A stretch of DNA of 10,914 nt from JAVBPA01 sp031549925. Its GTDB lineage: Bacteria; Bacillota; Clostridia; Oscillospirales; CAG-272. Position 1 is the stretch's first letter. Each line of letters begins with the position of its first letter. This document shows positions 1 through 5,848 of this stretch, piece by piece. The stretch lies in assembly GCA_031549925.1 (NCBI GenBank), contig JAVBPA010000126.1, forward strand, positions 1-10,914. Reading direction: 5' to 3'. The translations under genes were made by a program, and so were the position numbers. The notes beneath the pieces are model-generated. The model saw only the letters and a list, made by a program, of their open reading frames with translations, searched no databases and was not told the origin of the DNA.

Positions 1-150
1 GATTTATCCAAAATTCAAATAGAAAATACGGATTTTTTGAAACGGATAACCGATTTCGGAGACCGAAAAGCATATACATATAAAATGGATATTGCAGATT
101 GGGTATACTGCGGAAAAAGGGAGGATAATCTCATTGAAACTCAATTTTAA
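1..150 (+). CDS. 3' end of an unrecognised gene (partial)
   Basis: An open frame runs from the first base of the window to a TAA at 148-150, giving 49 residues of a C-terminus that ends ...GKREDNLIETQF. The start lies outside the window. I recognise no domain in the visible part. The stretch is rich in charged residues and has no membrane segment. Its last 17 bases overlap the start I chose for the kinase gene, and the kinase ribosome binding site lies inside it, so the two genes were probably co-transcribed and may be translationally coupled. Base composition resembles the kinase gene rather than the AT-rich island downstream, so I group it with the chromosomal backbone. That it is a real gene is inferred from the open frame and the overlap. 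Confidence 0.55.
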   Translation, partial: DLSKIQIENTDFLKRITDFGDRKAYTYKMDIADWVYCGKREDNLIETQF

Positions 151-784
151 AAATGAAAAATATCCGGGCACGCTGATAACCTTTTGCGGACTTGACGGAT
201 GCGGCAAGACCACAATGATAAACATGCTGGGCGAATATCTGGAAAATCTCGGAATAAAGGCTGTGATGACAAAACAGCCTACTCCCGAAATCAGAAACTT
301 TCAGATGTTCAGAACGTTCATGGACGACCCCGACAACAGCCCCTACGATTACAGGGCGCTTTCGCTGCACGCCGCGGGCGACAGGATACAGCACACCGCA
401 AAATTTATAGTCCCTCTGCTCGAGAGCGGGCAGAACGTTATAAGCGACCGGTATTTTTATTCGTGCGTTGCGAATCACAGGGCAAGAGGCTACGACGATA
501 TGTGGATATACGAAATAACCGGTCACATACAAAAACCGGATTACGCGTTTTTTCTGGACGTGGATACGGAAACGGCGATAACGAGAGTGCGCGCAAGGGA
601 CGCGGAAAAGCACAAGTACATAGACATACCGCTGCAGCACAGGCTTCGGGAGCAGTATCTGCTTATCGCACGGGAATGCGGGGGGATTATTATAAAATCA
701 GAAGGCGGGGCCGAAGCATGCTTTGACGAAATAAAAGAAGAACTGGCACCATTTATAAAACCGGCAATTAAACAAAATTTCTGA
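134..784 (+). CDS. Thymidylate kinase family protein (dTMP kinase-like)
   Basis: A 216-residue P-loop nucleoside monophosphate kinase, probably cytoplasmic. By family it phosphorylates dTMP to dTDP with ATP. Visible motifs are the P-loop GLDGCGKT at about residues 19-26, a DRY motif at D105-R106-Y107 (family form DRYxxS, here DRYFYS), and an arginine-rich lid around residues 150-160 (RVRARDAEKHKY). The length fits the family (about 200-220). I chose TTG at 134 because GGGAGG at 119-124 lies 9 nt upstream. The ATG at 92 in the same frame sits deep inside the upstream gene and has no ribosome binding site. The gene is clearly more GC-rich than the genes after 1000. It could be tmk itself or a paralogous deoxynucleotide kinase. 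The P-loop context (ITFCGLDGCGKTT) is somewhat divergent, so I leave the symbol empty. Confidence 0.85.
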   Translation: MKLNFKNEKYPGTLITFCGLDGCGKTTMINMLGEYLENLGIKAVMTKQPTPEIRNFQMFRTFMDDPDNSPYDYRALSLHAAGDRIQHTAKFIVPLLESGQNVISDRYFYSCVANHRARGYDDMWIYEITGHIQKPDYAFFLDVDTETAITRVRARDAEKHKYIDIPLQHRLREQYLLIARECGGIIIKSEGGAEACFDEIKEELAPFIKPAIKQNF

Positions 785-805
785 TGCGGTTTTTGTTTGC
801 TGCCG
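762..805. other. Imperfect inverted repeat at the kinase stop codon
   Basis: CGGCA at 762-766 pairs with TGCCG at 801-805, and AAACAAAA (769-776) pairs with the TTTTTGTTT stretch (about 790-798). The two arms are separated by a small internal bulge. It spans the stop codon of the kinase gene and has no downstream T-tract, so it may be a weak 3' end or processing structure rather than a classical terminator. The rest of 806-888 shows nothing I can name. Confidence 0.25.
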
Positions 806-888
806 TGAATGTTGCATAAATACTATGTCATTATTATGTATAATCCCACGAAATTCATTCACATTATGCACAAATCTCCTTCGAAAGA

Positions 889-917
889 TTGACGTTTGCG
901 GTTTTATGGTTTAACAT
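889..917 (+). promoter_or_regulatory. Candidate sigma70-type promoter for the first exported-protein gene
   Basis: A -35 box TTGACG (889-894) and a -10 box TAACAT (912-917) are separated by 17 nt, the optimal spacing. Transcription would begin near 924, leaving a leader of about 130 nt. That leader contains small inverted repeats (AATAAT/ATTATT near 946-962 and two ACCGG/CCGGT motifs near 1012-1044), the second of which touches the ribosome binding site and could fold over it. Box match and placement are seen. Activity is inferred. Confidence 0.5.
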
Positions 918-1041
918 GAAAATATACGCAGGAAAAAATAAACATAATACAATATTATTGTATAAGCCGGTTTCTCGTTTTCCAATAAAAATCTGTGATA
1001 TCCGGAATAACATACCGGTTTATCATAAATAAATTATTACC

Positions 1042-1110
1042 GGAAGGAGGTGAAAATGGAATATGAAATTACAAAACAATAGAATAAATCAGAAAGGAGG
1101 AAGCAAAATA
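1042..1110 (+). promoter_or_regulatory. Two nested ribosome binding sites and a short upstream ORF
   Basis: The first site, GGAAGGAGGTG (1042-1052), is a near-perfect anti-SD match. It lies 5 nt before ATG 1056, which opens an eight-codon ORF (MEYEITKQ) ending at TAG 1080-1082, and 12 nt before ATG 1063, the first ATG of the exported protein. The second site, AAAGGAGG (1093-1100), lies 7 nt before an in-frame ATA codon at 1108. ATA 1108 aligns with the ATG start of the paralogue at 5845. Either initiation occurs at 1063, giving a long n-region, or reinitiation after the short ORF occurs at the non-canonical ATA. Confidence 0.5.
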
Positions 1111-1617
1111 AAAAATAAAAAAGTAATAGCGTTTATTTGTATAATAATAAGCACATTGTTATTAATACAAGCGGGATTTTATATCATAGCACTTGATGAA
1201 TCAGAGCTGTTGAGGATTATCGTCAGCGACCGTGAGATTATTGGTGTGCAGACTGATAATATGCCACCGCTGCAGGGGTTCACTGGAATAGATGAACTTG
1301 AGCCAATGATGGCGAATAACGAATGTGTTTCATCATTTGATTGGTCAGCATCGCATCATAATGTACATCAAACATTAGATGTAACTAAAGAAAACCATGG
1401 AGTATTTACTCCAGATGCTTATTCATCGTTAGTTGGGTTAACACCAACTTCATGCACCAGTCTAACTGTTAACGGTTCTATAGGAACATATACTTATAAT
1501 TATTCTAATGCGGGAACTCATTATAGTTATGGTAATTCCCAGGGAACATGTAATAATATTACGGTTATAGTTAATATGAATACAAGCCAAGTTATTACTG
1601 CTTACCCGTCCTTGTAA
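1063..1617 (+). CDS. Small exported protein 1 (conserved leader, variable cargo)
   Basis: A 184-residue protein I cannot assign to a named family. From ATG 1063 it has a basic n-region (KIKNKK), then a hydrophobic segment at about residues 21-43 (VIAFICII...AGFYIIA) that reads as a signal peptide or anchor. An acidic segment follows with IVSD, QTDN-PPLQ and ELEPMM, then a cysteine at about residue 89. The first 70 residues from ATA 1108 onward closely match the protein at 5845; the remaining ~100 residues do not. The cargo is Ser/Thr/Asn-rich with three cysteines and His-rich stretches, and ends in ITVIVNMNTSQVITAYPS. That ending is weakly reminiscent of the last strand (VVVDxxTGxVITAYP) of some secreted nuclease toxins. 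ATG 1063 is the first canonical start; ATA 1108 is the alternative. A terminator separates it from the zinc-knuckle gene, its candidate partner. Confidence 0.7.
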   Translation: MKLQNNRINQKGGSKIKNKKVIAFICIIISTLLLIQAGFYIIALDESELLRIIVSDREIIGVQTDNMPPLQGFTGIDELEPMMANNECVSSFDWSASHHNVHQTLDVTKENHGVFTPDAYSSLVGLTPTSCTSLTVNGSIGTYTYNYSNAGTHYSYGNSQGTCNNITVIVNMNTSQVITAYPSL

Positions 1618-1646
1618 TTACATGATGAACCAATAACAAAGTGTAC

Positions 1647-1691
1647 AGAGATATTTGTATATAATATTTATAAATATCTCTTCGCTTTTTT
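1647..1691 (+). terminator. Hairpin plus T-tract after exported protein 1
   Basis: AGAGATATTT (1647-1656) and AAATATCTCT (1672-1681) form a perfect 10-bp AT-rich stem, extendable by a few pairs toward the loop, and are followed by a T-run at 1686-1691. This looks like an intrinsic terminator. Because the next gene starts at 1727 without an obvious promoter, it may act as a partial terminator that lowers downstream expression. Confidence 0.65.
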
Positions 1692-1726
1692 CATATTTAA
1701 ATATAATGTTTAATGAGGTAAAATAT

Positions 1727-2323
1727 ATGTTTATACCCGAAATAAAACAACGTAAAAAGCTCAATCTGGTTTGCCACTGCGGAAGCTGCGGGCAGGATTA
1801 TATATATATCGTTATAAATGAACGGACAGGCAGACTTTACTGTCAGTGTCTTGACTGCGGGATTTTATTCGACAGCCCCAGTGAAGCGGTAGATTTATAT
1901 TATCTGATTAAAAAAGAACCATATTCGGACAATTACACAGAAGCGCCCCTGGATAAAATAATCAACCTGGGTTGGGACATGCCGAAAAATAAGGTCTGTT
2001 TGTGTCACCAATGCATGATATATTATTATAAATCAAAACTTAATAAAGCAGGATGGGTTACAATCAAAAAAAACAACGAATCCGGAAAATTGTTTTGTCG
2101 CTGCGAACGGTGCGGCAGCATATGGAAAAACATTGAAGACGCCTTATATATAAGGGCTCCGGAGTATACACAATCTGAACTTCCGGCGGCAGAATCAATT
2201 AAACAACGTTTTAAAGCTCCTGATAATGTTGAAATTCCCTTTTTTGAAGAAGTTTCAGACGGTGATATAGAAAAAGCGGGCTGGGATAAATATAAAGATA
2301 TTTTACTAATATTCGGTCATTGA
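1727..2323 (+). CDS. Tandem CxCxxC zinc-knuckle protein, unknown function
   Basis: A 198-residue soluble protein of no family I recognise. It is built from two related zinc-binding units: C16-H-C18-x2-C21 with C39-x-C41-x2-C44, and C91-x-C93-x2-C96 with C124-x-C126-x2-C129. Each second knuckle follows a G-(R/K)-L-(Y/F)-C hairpin, and each unit continues into an acidic helix-like stretch (SPSEAVDLYYL; NIEDALYI). An AGWD/AGWV-type motif recurs three times (near LGWD, AGWV and C-terminal AGWD). There is no signal peptide or membrane segment. Start 1727 is chosen because GAGGT (1715-1719) lies 7 nt upstream; the frame opens earlier (1655) without a ribosome binding site and inside the terminator. 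Its position after exported protein 1 suggests a partner or immunity role, which is inference. Its last ~55 codons are duplicated, frameshifted, at 4393-4576. Confidence 0.7.
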   Translation: MFIPEIKQRKKLNLVCHCGSCGQDYIYIVINERTGRLYCQCLDCGILFDSPSEAVDLYYLIKKEPYSDNYTEAPLDKIINLGWDMPKNKVCLCHQCMIYYYKSKLNKAGWVTIKKNNESGKLFCRCERCGSIWKNIEDALYIRAPEYTQSELPAAESIKQRFKAPDNVEIPFFEEVSDGDIEKAGWDKYKDILLIFGH

Positions 2324-2340
2324 TTTTTTGGAATATACAA
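2156..2340 (+). repeat. Source copy of a duplicated 185-bp segment
   Basis: This stretch covers the last ~55 codons of the zinc-knuckle gene and 17 bases after its stop. It realigns along its whole length with 4393-4576, with one single-base gap and scattered substitutions. The copy here is intact. Confidence 0.85.
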
Positions 2341-2362
2341 TATCTAAAAGGAGTATAAACAT

Positions 2363-2836
2363 ATGGATAACAAGTTATATAAACGCGGACCCGTATTAAT
2401 AACAGTGTTTTCATTATTTATATTAATTGATTTTATAAAAATTATATTTCGCATAACCCTGTTTTTTACCAATTCCACGCCATTGATATATAGCTTTATC
2501 AATCTTAGTATCATTTATCTGCCATTTTCATTGCCTTATCCGATAATGCCTATATTAAATATATTAGTATTTATTTTCAGTATAATATTGATGTTGAATT
2601 GTATAATGAAATTAAATATAAAAGCGTTTAATATTTATGTCATTCTGACTGTTATTGAGGCTTTTATGCAATTAATTTATGCAATTTCTGAAATAATTGA
2701 TTTAATTTCGAACAGAATAGGTATTTCGATTTTTAACTTTATCGGAGGCAAAATGTTTCCTTTTGTTATAAAAATTGTGCTGTTGATAATTATTTATTTA
2801 ATGGAAGTAAGACATTTTGACCAAGGAAAGCAGTAA
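2363..2836 (+). CDS. Polytopic membrane protein, unknown function
   Basis: A 157-residue, extremely hydrophobic and isoleucine-rich protein with about five predicted membrane segments: roughly residues 11-35, 41-58, 62-80, 91-113 and 133-151, with short charged ends. I recognise no family. Start ATG 2363 has AAAAGGAG (2346-2353) 9 nt upstream. It begins 39 bp after the zinc-knuckle gene, so the two probably form one transcript. In effector/immunity loci, small membrane proteins commonly act as immunity proteins against membrane-active toxins or as export accessories. Either role is possible here but not shown. Codon use is very AT-rich, like the exported-protein genes and unlike the next gene. 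Confidence 0.65.
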   Translation: MDNKLYKRGPVLITVFSLFILIDFIKIIFRITLFFTNSTPLIYSFINLSIIYLPFSLPYPIMPILNILVFIFSIILMLNCIMKLNIKAFNIYVILTVIEAFMQLIYAISEIIDLISNRIGISIFNFIGGKMFPFVIKIVLLIIIYLMEVRHFDQGKQ

Positions 2837-2863
2837 TTTTAAATACAACCATTAAAACACAAC

Positions 2864-2881
2864 CGGATATTCAAATATCCG
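2864..2881. other. Compact inverted repeat before the DNRLRE gene
   Basis: CGGATATT and AATATCCG form a perfect 8-bp inverted repeat around a two-base centre, 15 bp before ATG 2896. There is no T-run after it, so it is a weak terminator at best. It may instead be a protein-binding site or a translation-control hairpin, since no clear ribosome binding site precedes ATG 2896. Confidence 0.3.
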
Positions 2882-2885
2882 TTAA

Positions 2886-2961
2886 AAATTACAAAATGAA
2901 AAGACAGAATATGAAAACAAAAAAAGTTTCAGAAAAAGACAAAACATATCTGATTACTATA
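2886..2961 (+). repeat. 5' end of the DNRLRE gene, repeated at 7939-8012
   Basis: The first 27 bases (2886-2912), including the start codon, are identical to 7939-7965. The next ~50 bases remain alignable with substitutions and small gaps, up to the ATTACTATA motif. Confidence 0.8.
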
Positions 2962-4320
2962 ACCGGAAGCTTGCTTGTATCCGCGGTTTTGATCATTACA
3001 TATATTTTCATACCGGTCGGTCAGCTTGAATCCAACAAGCTGACAAAGAGCGGCGGCAACGCTTTTTTCGCGCTGGGCGAACAATTTGATTATATTAACG
3101 ATATTCTTTTCCGGGAAAACGGCGAATCCGTTGCAGAAGTCAAAACTGTCGCCACAAAATACAGTATTTTATATAAAAATAATCTCAGTAGAAAGATGTA
3201 TGTTTTCTCCGTTCCGGTAAGAGAACTGTCCGGTGGAGCGTATACGCTGTTTGACAATAAAATTTATGACGGCGGATCCGGTGTTTTTTTGACGAAAAAC
3301 AGTAATTTCAATCTGACTTTTACCGGAGAAAAGATAAATTTCAAAAATTCCGCATATGATTTTTCTTTGCTGACAGGAACTTCTCCAGTTGTTGAAAAAA
3401 TCGAAGAATCAATGGACTTATACGGCGACGTAAGAGAGGGTGTCTTCTACAACGGTATAAAAGACTGCATGAACGCCAGTTTTTATCCGTCGTACAACGG
3501 TTTGTACGTGGAACTGGAAATTATGGAAGCTGACACATCAGAAAAACCGGACTTAATTGAGTTTGAACTTGAACACAACAACAAAAAAGGAAGCTTCGAC
3601 AACGACAACGCCGGATATGTTCGTATTTTACAGGATAAGGAAGCCGCGGGAATCGTATATCAGGGGATAATAATCGACAGCGAAAACAATATATCGCATA
3701 ACAATAAAATTAGAATAAGACGGAGAAACAAAAAAGATTATCTGCAGATAGATCCCGGAAATTTTCCGGAGGGGCTCGTTTATCCGATAAAATTTTATTT
3801 CAACATAGATTTTTATTACGAAAAAATGTTTTACGACACATCGGTTTACGAAGCGTCGGCAAAAACAAACAATCTCATGAACAATATAAGCGTTTTTAAC
3901 ACGCAGGATGAAAAATCAAACGGCTATACATACATAAAATTCAACACAAGATCATTGACTCCAAAAGACTCATCGCTGCTGGATTCGGTTACCTTCAATT
4001 TTTTTGTTATGTATATGATAGGCTATCCCGAATTGGAAATATACAAAGTGAACAAGAGTTGGTGCAGCTGGCTCATTACCTGGAACGCGAAACCCGCCTA
4101 TAACGATAAAATCTGCGAAATAACTCTTACAGAAACAGGGTGGAACCGCGTGGATTTGACGGAATACGTAAAGCGGCTCATAGACAACAAATACGATAAG
4201 CTCGAAGACAACAGCATAATGATAAAAATAAAGAACGGCAGCAAAAGCTATGTCCTGACGGCATCGGCGGACAACACCGTTATGCCTCCGTATTTTGAAG
4301 TGAACTACAGGACAGGGTAA
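2896..4320 (+). CDS. DNRLRE-domain membrane-anchored surface protein, possible stump of a WapA/RHS-type toxin
   Basis: A 474-residue protein. Residues 18-40 form one hydrophobic segment (TYLITITGSLL...YIFIP), a signal anchor or uncleaved signal peptide, so the rest should lie outside the membrane. A middle region (about 60-310) includes YSILYKNN..RKMYVFSVPV, like the segment preceding DNRLRE in clostridial RHS-type proteins. Residues ~311-474 fit a DNRLRE domain: W396-N-A-K-P (family TWNNxP), then ETGWNRVDLTEYVKRLID and PPYFEVNYRTG. By family this is a beta-sandwich associated with cell-surface or carbohydrate contact. RHS/WapA proteins continue after this point into YD repeats and a toxin tip; here TAA follows at once. 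It is either a stand-alone surface protein or a truncated toxin. There is no clear ribosome binding site. GC content is higher than in its neighbours, suggesting a separate origin. Confidence 0.75.
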   Translation: MKRQNMKTKKVSEKDKTYLITITGSLLVSAVLIITYIFIPVGQLESNKLTKSGGNAFFALGEQFDYINDILFRENGESVAEVKTVATKYSILYKNNLSRKMYVFSVPVRELSGGAYTLFDNKIYDGGSGVFLTKNSNFNLTFTGEKINFKNSAYDFSLLTGTSPVVEKIEESMDLYGDVREGVFYNGIKDCMNASFYPSYNGLYVELEIMEADTSEKPDLIEFELEHNNKKGSFDNDNAGYVRILQDKEAAGIVYQGIIIDSENNISHNNKIRIRRRNKKDYLQIDPGNFPEGLVYPIKFYFNIDFYYEKMFYDTSVYEASAKTNNLMNNISVFNTQDEKSNGYTYIKFNTRSLTPKDSSLLDSVTFNFFVMYMIGYPELEIYKVNKSWCSWLITWNAKPAYNDKICEITLTETGWNRVDLTEYVKRLIDNKYDKLEDNSIMIKIKNGSKSYVLTASADNTVMPPYFEVNYRTG

Positions 4321-4351
4321 ACCGGTAGGTATAACTCTGATACTTAATAGT

Positions 4352-4382
4352 TTCGGCGGATCTATAGATTCAATCCGCGGAA
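4352..4382. other. Hairpin after the DNRLRE gene
   Basis: GCGGAT (4356-4361) pairs with ATCCGC (4373-4378). The stem extends across one mismatch to TTC (4352-4354) and GAA (4380-4382), with an 11-base loop. There is no T-tract on either side. It lies between the DNRLRE stop codon and the zinc-knuckle relic, so it may be a recombination scar or a weak terminator. Confidence 0.3.
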
Positions 4383-4392
4383 GGAATTTAAA

Positions 4393-4576
4393 GCTCCGGA
4401 GTATATACAATCCGAACTGAAGGCAGCAGAAACAATCAAACAATGTTTTAAAGCTCCTGATAATGTTGAAATATCTTTTTTGAAGAAGTTTCGGAAAGTG
4501 ATATAGAAAAAGTGGGCTGGGATAAATATAAAGATATTTTGCTAATGTTCGAACGTTGATTTTTTCGAATATACAA
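4393..4576 (+). pseudogene. Frameshifted duplicate of the zinc-knuckle gene 3' end
   Basis: This 184-bp segment matches 2156-2340 end to end. A single lost C near 4474 (ATATCT against ATTCCCT) shifts the frame and leads to an early TAG at about 4504-4506. The old stop codon and 17 bases beyond it are still recognisable (TGA at 4557-4559). No zinc-binding part is present, so this fragment never encoded a full protein here. It is a tail left by duplication or recombination next to the DNRLRE gene. Confidence 0.85.
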
Positions 4577-4800
4577 AAAACATAAAATTTATTAAATGTT
4601 TATTATTTTATTTGGAAAAATTAAAGTTTACATCTTAAATAAAAACTTATAAAATAACCGCAAAAATAAATATTAATTATTGAATTAAAAATGATATAAA
4701 ATTTTTACGCGTTTACTATTTATATATAATTTCAATAAAAGACTAACTATATGAAGTAAAGATAAAAATCAAAAAACAGTGAAAAAAATTTGATCGAAAT
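4577..4800. other. Very AT-rich stretch without recognisable genes
   Basis: Stop codons are dense in all frames and I see no RNA gene, clear promoter or repeat array. It is probably intergenic filler between the zinc-knuckle relic and the IS110 remnant. The element's right boundary may lie within or just after it. Confidence 0.4.
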
Positions 4801-4921
4801 ACAACTAAAAAAAGCAAGAGAAAAAGACCTTCGACAAAATAGTTATCGAAAGCTATTGAGGCTTCGCTTCAAAGGTTTATCGCATTAAGTTTCCGGAGAA
4901 CAAACCATGCGACGGAGAAAG

Positions 4922-4946
4922 AAAAAAGAGAACGGCAAAACCGTTC
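4922..4946 (-). terminator. Intrinsic terminator on the minus strand
   Basis: GAACGG (4930-4935) and CCGTTC (4941-4946) form a 6-bp stem with a 5-base loop. Read on the minus strand it is followed by CTCTTTTTTCTTT. It lies about 70 bp beyond the IS110 transposase stop and would end minus-strand transcription from that element. Confidence 0.6.
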
Positions 4947-5018
4947 CCCGGAAAGCCAGATGAGTCGCTCGTGTCGAACTCCTGCGTAGCACTATCCTGT
5001 TCAAAAGGAAAAGCGGAA

Positions 5019-5571
5019 TTAGTTTACCCCGAAATTGGGATCGAAATTTTGATTGGTTTTCATAAGATGAAAAACTACCCTGACAAGTTTTTTGGCAACA
5101 TGATTTAAAGCAGTAAAGAAATGTTTCCCTTCAGAAAGTTTTTTGTCGAGGTAAGCGGCAAAAGTATTGTCACGGAAAGGGACTAAACGAGTAGCTTGAG
5201 TAAGTAAAGCTTTGAGTCGTCCGACATCAGCATAGAAGCTAAAAATTTGCTATCAGATTTATCCGTTTTCTTTTTGCGTAAACTTTGCTCCTTGCGAAGC
5301 AGGTTGACTTGCAACGGATTGTAAATCTTAACGCAAAGAAGTTTTTGCAATAAATAGTTTTGGATATTGATGCTGTAATGACCGGTAGATTCGAGTCCTA
5401 TTCTTGTTTCTGAAAAGTCATTTTCCGATGAAAATTTTTTTATTTCCGAAACCAGTTTTTCAAACCCCTGCTTGTAATTTTGAAAAATGAAAGTGGTTAA
5501 TGTTTCTCTTTTTCGTTCAAGATACAGCAATCGTGCTTAACTTTAGCAAAATCGATTCCAACGTAAATCAT
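5019..5571 (-). pseudogene. IS110-family DEDD transposase, frameshifted and internally deleted
   Basis: Reading from ATG 5571 on the minus strand gives MIYVGIDFAK, the family N-terminus with the first catalytic Asp. The frame ends after NEKEKH near 5500; the homologous sequence resumes in another frame at about 5510 with TLTTFIFQNYKQGFEKL. It continues through GLESTGHY (catalytic Glu) and KTDKSDSKFLASMLM (catalytic Asp). At about 5222 it jumps, in yet another frame, to the family C-terminus: RLKALLTQATRLVPF, then EGKHFFTALNHVAKKLVRVVFHLM, ending at TAA 5019-5021. The middle, including the Transposase_20 serine region, is missing: ~185 codons remain of the usual ~400. The junction has a short repeated GAC/CGACTC-type sequence, consistent with deletion by microhomology. 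It cannot encode an active enzyme. Confidence 0.85.
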
Positions 5572-5680
5572 TTTATATACCACCTTTTTGTTTTGATACC
5601 GCTTTACTCCACCGCATCTGCACTTCTTAACTTTGTTCGAGATAAAACATCTAGCGTTATCTAACTCATTTAAAATTATG

Positions 5681-5775
5681 TGCAGTGCTGTGGTTGTACA
5701 CTCCATAGGAAACAATCAGCATTAAGCTGCTGTAGGTAAACATACCAAGCCACAGCGTCTGTTGTTAGTATGGAG
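5681..5775 (-). ncRNA. Candidate remnant of an IS110 bridge-type RNA
   Basis: IS110 elements of the IS621 type encode a guide RNA in the non-coding end upstream of the recombinase, on the same strand. In the corresponding place here I see a 7-bp stem GCTGTGG (5687-5693)/CCACAGC (5750-5756), extendable by wobble pairs. Inside it is a small CAGC-ATTAA-GCTG hairpin (5717-5729). In addition, CTCCATA (5701-5707) within the loop is complementary to TATGGAG (5769-5775) near the element end, as expected if a loop recognises its own donor end. Structure and location are seen; identity is inferred. Confidence 0.35.
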
Positions 5776-5809
5776 CTAACTTCAATATTTTATTAGAAAG
5801 GTTTGTATT

Positions 5810-5848
5810 ATGTATTCCATTTTCTCATTATACAAGGTAATACAATGA
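5810..5848 (+). CDS. Possible 12-codon leader ORF coupled to exported protein 2
   Basis: ATG 5810 follows AGAAAGG (5795-5801) by 8 nt and opens MYSIFSLYKVIQ. Its TGA (5846-5848) overlaps the ATG at 5845 (ATGA), the typical layout for translational coupling. Exported protein 1 also has a short ORF with a good ribosome binding site directly upstream. At this length it could be chance. Confidence 0.3.
   Translation: MYSIFSLYKVIQ

Larger units (their letters stand above)
4800..5790 (-). mobile_element. Degraded IS110-family insertion sequence (approximate ends)
   Basis: The element is defined by a broken IS110 transposase (5571 to 5019, minus strand), a minus-strand terminator beyond its 3' end, and about 200 bp of structured non-coding DNA before its 5' end (5572-5790). 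IS110 elements lack terminal inverted repeats and target duplications, so I cannot fix the ends; the given limits follow changes in composition. The insertion sits upstream of exported protein 2 and may have replaced or moved its original promoter. Confidence 0.6.

Noticed and set aside
131..640. Long open frame on the minus strand opposite the kinase gene
   Set aside because: It is an antisense shadow of a clearly conserved kinase. It has no ribosome binding site or recognisable protein features. The same applies to the plus-strand frame 199-726.
1063..1617. Exported proteins as class II bacteriocin or lanthipeptide precursors
   Set aside because: There is no double-glycine leader, the cargos are ~90-100 residues, and no modification enzyme or peptide ABC transporter is in the window. 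A signal-peptide route fits better, although a modified peptide is not fully excluded.
3970..4443. Minus-strand open frame across the end of the DNRLRE gene
   Set aside because: It lies opposite the conserved WNAKP-containing domain and crosses into the frameshifted relic. It looks like a compositional by-product.
4577..4800. Possible origin, CRISPR leader or small RNA in the AT-rich stretch
   Set aside because: No regular repeats, iterons, DnaA-box clusters or stable hairpins are visible. High AT content alone is not evidence.
5497..5715. N-terminal extension of the IS110 transposase upstream of 5571
   Set aside because: The family protein starts at MIYVGIDFAK. The 48 upstream codons coincide with the structured non-coding end and carry no family similarity.
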